Assembly (NCBI GenBank): GCA_904380375.1 | Contig: CAJFID010000023.1 | Span: 1-46,935, forward strand | Direction: 5' to 3' | DNA from: Avimonas intestinalis | GTDB taxonomy: Bacteria > Bacillota > Clostridia > Oscillospirales > Acutalibacteraceae | DNA: 46,935 nucleotides | Part shown: piece by piece, positions 35,991 to 44,605 of the stretch | Layout of the letters: each line of letters starts with the position of its first letter | Position numbering within the stretch: position 1 is the first letter of the stretch | Position numbers and translations under genes: made by a program | The notes under the pieces: model-generated | Databases searched by the model: none | Seen by the model: the letters and a program-made list of their open reading frames with translations, nothing else | What the model was told of the DNA's origin: nothing

Positions 35991-36017
35991 CGCTTTAAAC
36001 CGCAGCGGTTTAAAGCG
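35991..36017 (-). promoter_or_regulatory. 27-base perfect palindrome in the symporter leader
   Basis: CGCTTTAAACCGC (35991-36003) is mirrored exactly by 36005-36017 around a single A. It sits between the -10 box and the symporter start, at about +7 to +33 of the transcript, which suits a repressor operator or an RNA hairpin near the ribosome binding site. Confidence 0.7.
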
Positions 36018-36030
36018 GATTAATGTCCTT

Positions 36031-36059
36031 ATCTTACAGGATTCCGCAGGAAAATGCAA
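36031..36059 (-). promoter_or_regulatory. Promoter of the symporter gene
   Basis: On the minus strand TTGCAT (36054-36059) and TAAGAT (36031-36036) with a 17-base spacer, about 65 bases before the start codon. Confidence 0.7.
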
Positions 36060-36204
36060 GAAATATTTCCCCGCCGCCCGCTTTTTTGAGGGAAGTCCCT
36101 TCGGCGCTGGGATAGCGTCGATCCATTTTTATGAAAAATAAGGGAAACCCAGGAAGGAAAAAGGTAAAAAACGGGAAATTTACAATTTTTTCTATAGTAT
36201 GGTA

Positions 36205-36233
36205 TTGATTTCTGAGCGTGGGGCGAGTAGAAT
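36205..36233 (+). promoter_or_regulatory. Promoter of the AraC-type regulator gene
   Basis: TTGATT (36205-36210) and TAGAAT (36228-36233) are 17 bases apart. Between it and the gene lies a run with CGCTTTA twice (36333-36339, 36342-36348), echoing the half-site of the symporter palindrome. Confidence 0.6.
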
Positions 36234-36420
36234 GTAAAATAAAGAAAATGTTTGTGGGAAATCCAACAGATTCCCCCCTCCTTCCGAATGTTTTTTATCG
36301 AAAAGCGGGAGTGGGAAACGTTTTACTAGAGGCGCTTTAGTCGCTTTACCGCTTTTTTGGCCTGTTAGCTTTCTGCGCTTTCCGGCTGCTTTTGAAGGGA
36401 TTATGAAGGAGGGGAAACAG

Positions 36421-37347
36421 ATGGCGGTTCTCACCCGGAATTACTGCGCCTGCGCCGTTACGGTTTCTTTTGAGTGGGAGGAAACCTTTGAACACCGGCC
36501 GCCGCAGGGCTGCCTCCAGATCATCCTGGTGGAGGAGGGCTGCGTCGCCCTGCGGCTTAACCAGGACCGCTGCTACCTCCAGGCCGGCGCGGCGCTGTTT
36601 CTGCACGACGGCGTGCAGGTGGAAAAAATCTACAGCTACGGGCTGAAGGCCAAATCGATTGCCTTTGCGCCGGGCTTTATCAATCTGAACCTGACGATGG
36701 AAAACATCCGCAGCCGGGATTTTGAGGAGCTGCGGGAGGAGTACGGCTACCCTTCCTTCCATCTCTTCCTTGACTGGGGGATGGCGTATGCCGGCGTGCT
36801 GCCGCTGGACAGTCTGGCGCTTGAGAAGGCGCGGGAGCTGATGGACGCGGCGATCGGGCAGCTCGACCAGCATACCGACGACTACTGGGCCTGCCGTACG
36901 CGGGTCAACCTGCTGGAGCTGTTCCAGCTGGCGGAGCGGGAGTATGCCCGGTTTATGGGAGGGGGCGCCGTCTCCACATCGCTGGCCCGGAACGTAATGG
37001 AATACATCCATGCCAATTACGATAAGGAACTTTCGGTGGAGATGCTCTGCGAGCGGTACCATACCAACCATACCACCCTGCTGCGGGATTTCCGGCTGCT
37101 GACGGGGATGACCATCGGCCGCTATATCCTGAAATACAAGCTGGAGCTGGCCAAGGAGGCGCTCCTGTTTACCTCGCTGACCGTGGACGAGATCGCGGTC
37201 AAATGCGGCTTTAAGCAGGCGGCGTATTTTTCCCGGGTCTTCCGGCGGGAGGTCGGCGTCCCGCCCGGGCGCTTCCGCACCCTTGAGGTGGAGCGGAGAA
37301 AGGCGGCCAAGGGCGGCTTTGGCACGGAAAAGGGGGACGCCGGTTAA
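36421..37347 (+). CDS. AraC-family transcriptional regulator
   Basis: A 308-residue regulator with an N-terminal cupin-like sensing domain (about 10-130; GCLQIILVEEGCVALRLNQ and the AGAALFLHDG turn) and a C-terminal double helix-turn-helix (about 195-295). The latter shows the LSVEMLCERYHTNHTTLLRDF first HTH and the VDEIAVKCGFKQAAYFSRVFRREVGVPPGRFR signature. The start at 36421 is preferred because AAGGAGGGG lies just upstream; the frame from 36403 would contain that site. It probably controls the divergent symporter gene, from position and matching CGCTTTA motifs (inference). Confidence 0.92.
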   Translation: MAVLTRNYCACAVTVSFEWEETFEHRPPQGCLQIILVEEGCVALRLNQDRCYLQAGAALFLHDGVQVEKIYSYGLKAKSIAFAPGFINLNLTMENIRSRDFEELREEYGYPSFHLFLDWGMAYAGVLPLDSLALEKARELMDAAIGQLDQHTDDYWACRTRVNLLELFQLAEREYARFMGGGAVSTSLARNVMEYIHANYDKELSVEMLCERYHTNHTTLLRDFRLLTGMTIGRYILKYKLELAKEALLFTSLTVDEIAVKCGFKQAAYFSRVFRREVGVPPGRFRTLEVERRKAAKGGFGTEKGDAG

Positions 37348-37423
37348 GCGGCGGCAAACGGGGGCCGGCGAACGAAAAGGGAGGAAACGAGGCGGCGCCT
37401 TGTTTTCTATTATAAACGAAGAG

Positions 37424-37669
37424 ATGGCGGTTATGGAGAAAAGGAAGTCCTGGATTGGTGCGGCGGCATTTCTTGCCCTGGCGCTGCTGGCCGTTGCGGG
37501 GGCGCTGGTTTCGGCCAAGGCCTCCGGGCAGGCGCGGGAGGAAATCCCCGCGCTTTATGAGCCGGGGGATGTCTTTGTCGCGGAAAAGGAGTATTCGTGG
37601 CAGGAAGACGGCACGGAGCGCCGGCTGCAGGAAGGGGATGTCATCGGCTCCTACCAGGGGGACCGGTAA
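37424..37669 (+). CDS. Small secreted or membrane-anchored protein of unknown function
   Basis: An 81-residue product. Residues about 8-32 form one hydrophobic segment (GAAAFLALALLAVAGALV) after a short basic start, typical of a signal anchor. The remaining 50 residues are polar (YEPGDVFVAEKEYSWQEDG) and would lie outside the membrane. The ribosome binding site is weak (GAAGAG); ATG 37433 is an alternative. It follows the AraC gene by 76 bases and may share its transcript. No family was recognised. Confidence 0.5.
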   Translation: MAVMEKRKSWIGAAAFLALALLAVAGALVSAKASGQAREEIPALYEPGDVFVAEKEYSWQEDGTERRLQEGDVIGSYQGDR

Positions 37670-37766
37670 TCCTGCCTGGGCAGAGCACGGCCCGGGCTTC
37701 CGCCGGGGAGGCGGCGCCCTTCGTACTGTGGGACTGAAAAATCCGGCGGGGAAGTCGTGTTCGGCC

Positions 37767-37797
37767 GGAAGCGGCATCCCCGCTGGATGCCGCTTCC
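37767..37797 (+). terminator. Hairpin after the AraC unit
   Basis: A perfect 13-bp stem (37767-37779 with 37785-37797, arm GGAAGCGGCATCC) followed by CTTGCCTTTG. A second stem (37818-37825 with 37833-37840, GCGGGCCA) lies just downstream and is followed by ATTTCGCGTTTT, so the pair probably ends the transcript. Confidence 0.6.
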
Positions 37798-37950
37798 CTT
37801 GCCTTTGAAAACCGTTTGCGGGCCAGCGAGGATGGCCCGCATTTCGCGTTTTATGGACGGGAATCCGGCCGCTTCCCCTTGTTCCCCTTGCTTCCCGCTA
37901 CTTCCCGCTGCTTCCCGTCCGCCCGCCGGAAAGCGGCGGCTCTTTTTTGC

Positions 37951-37979
37951 TTGATTCCGCGGGAAAAAGATGCCATAAT
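37951..37979 (+). promoter_or_regulatory. Promoter of the GH13 gene
   Basis: TTGATT (37951-37956) and CATAAT (37974-37979) with a 17-base spacer, about 90 bases before the start. Confidence 0.7.
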
Positions 37980-38068
37980 ATAAAGGTTAAAGACAACGGC
38001 GGACCCGCCCCGCCTTCCGAGGGGCGGGTATCCCGCGCGGCGGCCTGCCGCCGGAAGGAGTTATCTGT

Positions 38069-39988
38069 ATGCTGCCACCCTTTGATTCCCGCGACTTACG
38101 CTACCGTTCGCCCTTCGGCGCGCAGCCGGCGGGGCAGGCGGTCTTTTTTCGCGTCTGCCTGCCGCGGGAGCTGGGCTGCACCGCCTGCCGGCTGTATGTG
38201 CAGCGGGCGGCGGAGGATCCCGCGCAGGACGCCGCCCCCGGCCCGGAGGCGCTGCAGTGCTCGGCGATGTTCTGGGCGGGAATGGAGGGCGACCGGCGGG
38301 AATGGTGGGACGTCCATTACACCCCCGATACGCCGGGGCTGTACTGGTATTGGTTTGAAATGGACACCGCGCAGGGGCGCAGGGCCCTCTCCCGCCGTCC
38401 GGACGGGACGGGGGAGCTGGCCGAGGGCGGGGATGCGCCGCGCTGGCAGCTCACCTGCTACGACCCGGCCTTCCGCACGCCGGAATGGCTGGCGGGGGGG
38501 ATCTTCTACCAGGTGTTCCCCGACCGGTTTGCCCGTTCCGGCGCGCCCAAGGAGGGGATCCCGGCCGGCCGGGTGCTGCGGGAGGACTGGGGCGGACAGC
38601 CGGAGTGGCGGCCGGACGAACAGGGCGTCGTGCGCAACAACGATTATTTCGGCGGCGACCTCAGGGGGCTGGAGAGCCGGCTCGACCGGCTGGCGGAGCT
38701 CGGGGTGACCTGCCTTTACCTCAACCCGGTGTTTGAGGCCCACTCCAACCACCGGTACGATACGGCGGATTACACCCGCATCGACCCCCTGCTCGGGACG
38801 GAGGAGGACTTCCGCTCCCTGCTGCGTTCGGCGGCGCAGGTGGGGATCCGGGTGCTGCTGGACGGGGTGTTCAGCCACACGGGGGCGGACAGCGTCTACT
38901 TCAATAAGAACGGGCGCTATCCCGGCCCCGGCGCGTACCAAACCCCCGATTCCCCCTATTTTTCGTGGTACCACTTTGACGAGTGGCCGGAGAAATACGA
39001 CGCCTGGTGGGGCTTCGACACCCTGCCCGAGGTCAACGAGAACGACCTCGGCTTCCGGGAGTACATCCTGGGGGAGGGGGGCGTGGCCCGCGCCCGGGTG
39101 CGGCAGGGCACGGCCGGCTGGCGGCTGGACGTGGCGGACGAGCTGCCGGACGAATTCCTTGACGGGCTGCGGCGGGCGGTCAAGGCGGAGGACCCGGACG
39201 CCCTGCTGCTCGGCGAGGTGTGGGAGGACGCCAGCAATAAGGTCAGCTACGGGCATCGGCGGCGGTACCTGCTCGGCCGGCAGTTGGACAGCGTGATGAA
39301 CTACCCCTTCCGGGGGGCGGTCCTGGACTTTCTGCGCGGGGGCAGCGCCGTGGACTTTTTCACACGGGTGATGGATGTGGTGGAAAACTACCCACCCCAG
39401 GTGCTGCGCGGGCTGATGAACAGCCTGGGCACCCACGATACCGAGCGGGCCCTCACCGTCCTGGCCGGGGAGCCGGCCGACGGCCGGGGGCGCGAATGGC
39501 AGGCGGCGCAGGCTCTTACGCCCGGGCAGCGGGAGCGGGGGCTGCGGCGGATGCGGCTGGCGTCGGCGCTGCAGTACACCCTGCCCGGCGTCCCCTGCGT
39601 TTATTACGGGGACGAGGCGGGGATGGAGGGCTACCGCGACCCCTTCAACCGCGGCTGCTATCCCTGGGGGAAAGAGGATGGGGGCCTGCTGCACTGGTAC
39701 CGGCGGCTGGGGCAGCTCCGCCGGAACTGCCCCGCCCTGCGGCAGGGCGATTTCCGGCCCTTGGGAGGGACGGATGACGCCCTCTGCTACGAGCGGGCGG
39801 GGGACGGCTCCCGCCTGCTGTGCGGGGTCAACGCGGGACAGGAGGGGGCGGCCTTCCGCCTGCCGGAGGCGTGGCGGGGGGCCACGGTCAGCCTGGGCCG
39901 CGGCCGGGTTGAGGGGGACACCCTCTTCCTGCCGCCCGAGGAGTGTGCGCTGGCGACGCTGGCCGGGGACGGCTTTGCAGAAAAATAG
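38069..39988 (+). CDS. Glycoside hydrolase family 13 (neopullulanase/cyclomaltodextrinase-like)
   Basis: A 639-residue alpha-glucan-acting enzyme. An N-terminal beta domain (about 1-120) precedes the barrel, as in the neopullulanase group. Catalytic motifs are in order: IFYQVFPDRF, GVTCLYLNPVFEAHSNHRY, LDGVFSHTG, nucleophile Asp in GWRLDVADE, acid Glu in LLGEVWED, and the transition-state Asp in LGTHDTER. It should cleave cyclodextrins, pullulan or maltodextrins. No signal peptide is seen, so it acts in the cytoplasm. GGAAGGAG and good spacing support the ATG. A serine hydrolase gene follows 47 bases later. Confidence 0.92.
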   Translation: MLPPFDSRDLRYRSPFGAQPAGQAVFFRVCLPRELGCTACRLYVQRAAEDPAQDAAPGPEALQCSAMFWAGMEGDRREWWDVHYTPDTPGLYWYWFEMDTAQGRRALSRRPDGTGELAEGGDAPRWQLTCYDPAFRTPEWLAGGIFYQVFPDRFARSGAPKEGIPAGRVLREDWGGQPEWRPDEQGVVRNNDYFGGDLRGLESRLDRLAELGVTCLYLNPVFEAHSNHRYDTADYTRIDPLLGTEEDFRSLLRSAAQVGIRVLLDGVFSHTGADSVYFNKNGRYPGPGAYQTPDSPYFSWYHFDEWPEKYDAWWGFDTLPEVNENDLGFREYILGEGGVARARVRQGTAGWRLDVADELPDEFLDGLRRAVKAEDPDALLLGEVWEDASNKVSYGHRRRYLLGRQLDSVMNYPFRGAVLDFLRGGSAVDFFTRVMDVVENYPPQVLRGLMNSLGTHDTERALTVLAGEPADGRGREWQAAQALTPGQRERGLRRMRLASALQYTLPGVPCVYYGDEAGMEGYRDPFNRGCYPWGKEDGGLLHWYRRLGQLRRNCPALRQGDFRPLGGTDDALCYERAGDGSRLLCGVNAGQEGAAFRLPEAWRGATVSLGRGRVEGDTLFLPPEECALATLAGDGFAEK

Positions 39989-40035
39989 ACGGCTGCGCGG
40001 GAGCCGGCGCTTGAAGAAATATAGGAGGGACCGGG

Positions 40036-40926
40036 ATGTCCAAGCATACCTTACAGCAGATGAAGGAGCGGCTGGCGCAGGAGCTGGGCCGGCCGGAGCA
40101 CCAAGTGATCCGCTTTGCCTATGTGCAGGACGGCGAATGGGCGGAGCAGGCTTTTCTGCCGGCCTGCCCGCGGCTGGAATGCTTTTCGGTGACCAAGAGC
40201 TTTACCGCCACCGGCATCGGCCTGGCGGAGGCCGAGGGCCTGCTCTCGCTGGACGACCCGCTCCCCCGCTTTTTTGCGGCCGAGTGGCCGGCGGGCGCCG
40301 ACCCCCGGCTGGAGCGGGTGACGGTGCGGCATCTGCTGACCCACACCATGGGGCTGGGGGAAGGGATCCTTTTTGACCACCAGCGGTACGCGCTGGAGGA
40401 GACGGACTGGCTGAAATACGCCCTGTCCGCCCCCCTGCCCTACGAGCCGGGGACCCATTTTACCTACAGCAACTCCACCATCTACCTGCTGGCCCGCATC
40501 CTGCGCAAGGCGGCCGGCGTGCGGGCCGACGAGTACCTGGAGGAAAAGCTGATGCGGCCGCTCGGCATGGGGGAGCACGCGTGGGAGCATGATCCGGACG
40601 GCGAGACCTTCGGGGCGGCAGGGCTGTTCCTGTCCACCCGCGACATGGCCAAGCTGGGCCTGCTCTATCTAAACGGCGGGGTATATGGGGGACGGCGGGT
40701 GCTGCCGGAGGGCTGGGTGCGCCGGGCCTCCCGCTGCCAGACCGGGGGTCTAGGCTCCTACGGCTACGGCTTCTGGATTTTTGACGGCCTGGGTTTTGCG
40801 GCGACCGGCGCGTTCGGCCAGATCATCCTGGTCCTGCCGGAGCAGAACGCCGTGCTGGCGGCCCACGCCTTTCACCCGCAGGACGTGGATTATCCGGCCG
40901 TGATGCGTCGCATCCTGGCGGATTAG
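40036..40926 (+). CDS. Serine hydrolase of the beta-lactamase / penicillin-binding protein fold
   Basis: A 296-residue class C beta-lactamase-like protein. The nucleophile motif SxxK is SVTK (Ser51, Lys54), the second motif YxN is Tyr144-Ser-Asn146, and the third, normally HxG or KTG, is replaced by an FGQ-containing segment (GAFGQII) near the end, as in esterase-like members. No signal peptide is present, arguing against a secreted beta-lactamase. It probably hydrolyses an ester or amide of unknown nature. GGAGGG precedes the ATG. Co-transcription with the GH13 gene is likely from the short gap. Confidence 0.85.
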   Translation: MSKHTLQQMKERLAQELGRPEHQVIRFAYVQDGEWAEQAFLPACPRLECFSVTKSFTATGIGLAEAEGLLSLDDPLPRFFAAEWPAGADPRLERVTVRHLLTHTMGLGEGILFDHQRYALEETDWLKYALSAPLPYEPGTHFTYSNSTIYLLARILRKAAGVRADEYLEEKLMRPLGMGEHAWEHDPDGETFGAAGLFLSTRDMAKLGLLYLNGGVYGGRRVLPEGWVRRASRCQTGGLGSYGYGFWIFDGLGFAATGAFGQIILVLPEQNAVLAAHAFHPQDVDYPAVMRRILAD

Positions 40927-41025
40927 GCGGCATCCCCGGCTTCCGGCCGGGGGGGCGCAAAAAAGCGGGGCGGCCGGGCGCTGCCGCAAAATTCACCCAA
41001 AACGCACCAAAACCTGACAAACGGG

Positions 41026-41036
41026 TGTGCTATACT
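41026..41036 (+). promoter_or_regulatory. Extended -10 promoter of the ABC transporter gene
   Basis: TATACT at 41031-41036 is preceded by TG one base upstream, the extended -10 pattern. No good -35 box is found at 16-18 bases. The leader would be about 28 bases. Confidence 0.45.
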
Positions 41037-41069
41037 AAAATTTACCGGCGTCTGGAGGAAACGGGAGAT

Positions 41070-42854
41070 ATGACGACAAGGGCAAAGGCGAAAGGCGGCG
41101 GGAAAGAACGCGGGCAGACGGTGCTGCGGGCGTTCGCTTCGTACTACAAGCCGCATTGGAAGCTGTTCGCGCTGGATATGTTCTGCGCGCTGATGATTGC
41201 GGCGGTCGACCTGGTGTTCCCGATGGTCTCCCGGTACGCGATGCAGAACTGGCTGCCGGCCAACGCCTACGGGGTGTTCTTCGGGGTGATGGCCGCGCTG
41301 GTGCTGGCCTATGTCATCCGGGCCGGGTTCCAGTATTTCGTGGGCTACTGGGGGCACCTGCTGGGCGTATACATGGAGGTCGATATGCGGCGGGAGCTGT
41401 TTTCCCACCTGCAGAAGCTGTCCTTCCGCTTTTACGACCAGAACCGCACCGGCAGCCTGATGTCCCGGGTGGTCAACGACCTGTTTGAGGTGGTGGAGCT
41501 TGCCCACCACGGGCCGGAGGACCTTTTCATCTCGGCCGTCACCCTGATCGGCGCGCTCATCCTACTGATGACCATTGAGTGGCGGCTCGCGCTGGTGGTG
41601 TTCCTGCTGGTGCCGCTGATCGTCCTGTTTACGGTCTACCGGCGCAAAAAGATGTCCGCCGCCTCGGCCAGGGTCAAGGAGCGGACCGCCGGCATCAACG
41701 CGGATATTGAGTCGAGCATCTCAGGCGCCCGCACCGCCAAGGCGTTCACCAACGAGGAGTACGAGATTGCCCGTTTTGAGGTGGGCAACCGCCAGTACCG
41801 CGGCGCCAAGCGGGAGTTTTACCGCCAGATGGGCACCTTCCAGGCGGGGATGGACTTTTTGACCAGCATTATGAACGTGGCGGTCATCGCCTTCGGCGGG
41901 GCGCTGATCATGGGCGGTTCCCTTGATTACATCGACCTGATCACCTTTACCCTGTATGTCAGCGCTTTTTTGCAGCCCATCCGCCGGCTGTCCTCCTTTG
42001 TGGAGCAGTACACCACCGGCATGGCGGGCTTCAAGCGGTTCCGCCAGCTGATGGCGGTGGAGCCGGAGATCACCGACGCGCCGGACGCCGTGGAGCTGAC
42101 CGACGTCCAGGGGGACATCGCCTTCCGGGACGTGAGCTTCTCCTATGACGAGGGGGTGCGGGTGCTCCACCATATCAACCTCCACATCCGCGCGGGGGAG
42201 ACGCTGGCGCTGGTCGGCCCCTCCGGCGGGGGGAAAAGCACCCTCTGCCACCTGATCCCCCGGTTTTATGAGACGACGGCGGGTTCCATCACCATTGACG
42301 GCAAGGATATCCGCGGGCTGACCCTTTCCTCCCTGCGGGGCAACATCGGCATCGTCCAGCAGGAGGTCATGCTCTTTGCCGGCACGATTATGGAAAATAT
42401 CCGCTACGGCCGGATTGACGCGACCGACGAGGAGGTGGTCGAGGCCGCCAAGCGGGCCGAGATCCACGAAGACATCCTGGCCATGCCGGACGGCTACCAG
42501 ACCTATGTGGGCGAGCGGGGGATGATGCTCTCCGGCGGGCAGAAGCAGCGGGTCAGCATCGCCCGGATCTTCTTAAAGAACCCGCCTATCCTCATCCTTG
42601 ACGAGGCGACCTCCGCGCTGGATACCGTGACCGAGGCCCGCATCCAGGCCGCGTTTAACGAGCTGGCCCGCGGGCGCACCACCCTGGTGATCGCCCACCG
42701 CCTGTCGACGGTGCGGGGGGCGGATGAGATCGCGTTTATTGACCATGAGGGCATCCGCGAGATAGGGACCCATGACGAATTGATGGCGCGGGGCGGGGAA
42801 TACGCCAAGCTCTGCCGGGCGCAGGATACCCTGCAAAGCGCCGGGCTGGAATGA
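41070..42854 (+). CDS. ABC transporter, fused permease and ATPase
   Basis: A 594-residue half-transporter of the exporter type. Six membrane segments occupy roughly residues 20-310, with an NRTGSLMSRVVNDL coupling segment. The nucleotide-binding domain has Walker A GPSGGGKST near 385, the Q-loop, the signature LSGGQKQR, Walker B ILILDEATSALD and the switch His in IAHRLST. It would work as a homodimer, or with a partner encoded elsewhere, to move a lipid, peptide or drug. ATG 41070 with GGAGG upstream is preferred over the frame from 41025. The substrate is unknown. Confidence 0.94.
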   Translation: MTTRAKAKGGGKERGQTVLRAFASYYKPHWKLFALDMFCALMIAAVDLVFPMVSRYAMQNWLPANAYGVFFGVMAALVLAYVIRAGFQYFVGYWGHLLGVYMEVDMRRELFSHLQKLSFRFYDQNRTGSLMSRVVNDLFEVVELAHHGPEDLFISAVTLIGALILLMTIEWRLALVVFLLVPLIVLFTVYRRKKMSAASARVKERTAGINADIESSISGARTAKAFTNEEYEIARFEVGNRQYRGAKREFYRQMGTFQAGMDFLTSIMNVAVIAFGGALIMGGSLDYIDLITFTLYVSAFLQPIRRLSSFVEQYTTGMAGFKRFRQLMAVEPEITDAPDAVELTDVQGDIAFRDVSFSYDEGVRVLHHINLHIRAGETLALVGPSGGGKSTLCHLIPRFYETTAGSITIDGKDIRGLTLSSLRGNIGIVQQEVMLFAGTIMENIRYGRIDATDEEVVEAAKRAEIHEDILAMPDGYQTYVGERGMMLSGGQKQRVSIARIFLKNPPILILDEATSALDTVTEARIQAAFNELARGRTTLVIAHRLSTVRGADEIAFIDHEGIREIGTHDELMARGGEYAKLCRAQDTLQSAGLE

Positions 42855-42968
42855 ATCCCGCGGCAGCCCCTTTCCCCAGGACGGGCACGCCCTCCCCGGG
42901 AAGCGGCCGGCAGCGGCCGGTGGCTGCAAAGGGCAGGAGGAAACCAGATACTTCAGGAGCGTGATGAG

Positions 42969-43595
42969 TTGAAATACCGTATCCACCGCGACCTGGCGGA
43001 AAGGATCCGCGAGGGCTGCGAGGCAAAGCAGAATGTCTGCATTGATCCCCGTTGGTTTTCCTGGGGCAGCGTCTATCCCGACTGCACCCACCACCGCCTT
43101 TGGCATATGCACCGCGTCGACGCGGCGGGCGGCATGGTGGGGAGGATGGTCCGCCGTTTCTGCCGCCGGGCGTTGCCGCCCGGGGGACGGCTCTCCCGCT
43201 GGCGTTCCCTGCGGCTGGGGATCATTATCCATTATGTATGCGATTTTTCCTGCTACGTCCATACCCCGGCGTACGCCGGATCCCTCAAAGAGCACCGCGC
43301 TTACGAGCAGGCGCAGGCGGCCCTTCCCCCGGCGGAGTTCCCGACCGTGTCCCAGGCCGGGGAGCGGCCGGACCTGCACGGCGCGCGGGATGCGGCGGAG
43401 GCGTATGCTCTGCTGCTGAAGGCGCTGGACGCCCGGGAGGCGGGAAGCTTCTCTCCGGCGGAGGACCTCGATTACGCGCTGGCCGCTGGCACCGAGCTGG
43501 CCGCCGCGATGCTTCGCCTGTGCACGGAGGGCTCCGTCCCGCTGCCCCTGCGGTACCGCCTGCCCCTCCTGCGCCGCCGCGCCTACGGGACCTGA
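42969..43595 (+). CDS. Zinc-dependent phospholipase C family protein
   Basis: A 208-residue alpha-helical protein of the zinc-dependent phospholipase C superfamily. Likely metal ligands are His and Asp residues in RWFSWGSVYPDCTHHRLWHMH and in LGIIIHYVCDFSCYVHTP, followed by EHRAYE. These patterns match the clostridial homologues of alpha-toxin lacking a signal peptide. Enzymatic activity is not certain. The start is TTG with AGGAG upstream. It follows the ABC gene by 114 bases. Confidence 0.75.
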   Translation: MKYRIHRDLAERIREGCEAKQNVCIDPRWFSWGSVYPDCTHHRLWHMHRVDAAGGMVGRMVRRFCRRALPPGGRLSRWRSLRLGIIIHYVCDFSCYVHTPAYAGSLKEHRAYEQAQAALPPAEFPTVSQAGERPDLHGARDAAEAYALLLKALDAREAGSFSPAEDLDYALAAGTELAAAMLRLCTEGSVPLPLRYRLPLLRRRAYGT

Positions 43596-43671
43596 GGCGG
43601 GGACGGCAGGGAAAGCGCCTCACCCTGCGTCCCTTTCCGGGGCTGCGCGGGGCATATACCGGAACACAGGG

Positions 43672-43690
43672 AGGCCGTCAGGGACGGCCT
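43672..43690 (+). terminator. Terminator after the phospholipase-like gene
   Basis: An 8-bp stem (43672-43679 AGGCCGTC with 43683-43690) within a longer GGGA/TCCC-closed hairpin, followed by TTCCCTTT. Confidence 0.6.
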
Positions 43691-43744
43691 TTCCCTTTGA
43701 ATAGAAGGCCCGGCGGGGTCCTACAGCCAAGAGGAGGCGGCAGC

Positions 43745-44269
43745 ATGCAGCATATACAGGTCGTGCCTTACGATCCCTCGTGGGAAAAGGCGTATGAGCA
43801 GGAGGCGGCGCGGATCCGCCAGGCTCTCGACGGGCTGCTGGTCGCCATCCATCACATCGGCAGCACGGCGGTGCCGGGGCTGGCGGCCAAGCCGAATATC
43901 GACATCCTGCCGGTGGTAAGCGACATCACGGCGGTGGACGGCCGGAACCCGGCCATGCGGGCGCTCGGGTACGAATGCATGGGGGAGTTCGGCATCCCCG
44001 GCCGGCGGTATTTCCGCAAAGGGGGCGACGACCGCACCCACCATGTGCACGTGTTTGGGCTGGGGAGCCGGCAGGATATCCGGCGGCATCTCGCGGTGCG
44101 GGACTACCTGCGCGCCCATCCGCAGAGGGCGGCGGCTTACGGCCGCCTGAAGGCGGAGCTGGCGGCCCGCTTCCCGGAGGACAACGAGGGCTACTGCGAC
44201 GGCAAGGACGCGTTTGTCAAGCGGCTGGAGGCCGACGCCCTGCGCTGGGCGGACGAGGCGGGCCGCTGA
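43745..44269 (+). CDS. GrpB/UPF0157 family protein
   Basis: A 174-residue member of the GrpB family, a nucleotidyltransferase-fold group. The family signature HHIGSTAVPGLAAKPNIDI (about 37-55) is complete, followed by GRRYFRKGGDDRTHHVHVF. Homologues occur singly or fused to kinases and their reaction is not established. AGAGGAGG lies seven bases before ATG 43745; the longer frame from 43052 reads through the preceding gene. It stands alone and ends before a GC-rich hairpin. Confidence 0.9.
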   Translation: MQHIQVVPYDPSWEKAYEQEAARIRQALDGLLVAIHHIGSTAVPGLAAKPNIDILPVVSDITAVDGRNPAMRALGYECMGEFGIPGRRYFRKGGDDRTHHVHVFGLGSRQDIRRHLAVRDYLRAHPQRAAAYGRLKAELAARFPEDNEGYCDGKDAFVKRLEADALRWADEAGR

Positions 44270-44318
44270 AGGGGAAGAAGAAAGCCGCCTCCGCGCCGGC
44301 AGGCGCTGGCAAGCGATG

Positions 44319-44353
44319 GGCCGGGGACCCCGCGCGGGACTCCCCGGCCTTTT
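44319..44353 (+). terminator. Terminator after the GrpB-family gene
   Basis: Outer stem GGCCGGGGA (44319-44327) with TCCCCGGCC (44341-44349) followed by TTTT. A second stem GCAGGCAGC (44358-44366, 44372-44380) follows. Confidence 0.7.
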
Positions 44354-44451
44354 GGACGCAGGCAGCCGAAAGCTGCCTGCAAAAGGGCCCGTCAAATCGC
44401 AAAAAGTTTCCGGCCCCGCTTGTGGAATTGGGGAAAAAACAGACGGGTTCC

Positions 44452-44479
44452 TTGACTTTCCCCTCTGCCGCGGTATAAT
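44452..44479 (+). promoter_or_regulatory. Promoter of xylB
   Basis: TTGACT (44452-44457) and a perfect TATAAT (44474-44479) with a 16-base spacer, about 127 bases before the start codon. Confidence 0.75.
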
Positions 44480-44605
44480 GTAAACCAGGCAAAACCGCCG
44501 GCTTGCGGGGGCTTTTCCCGGCTTTGGGGGCCGCCGCCTGGCCGGCGGAGCGCAGACGGATCAACACAAGCCCGCAAGGGCTCAGGAAAGGATCAGGGGA
44601 AATTT

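Noticed and set aside
40036..40926. True beta-lactamase (antibiotic resistance)
   Set aside because: No signal peptide and the third active-site motif is not the lactamase type; esterase-like hydrolase is more likely.
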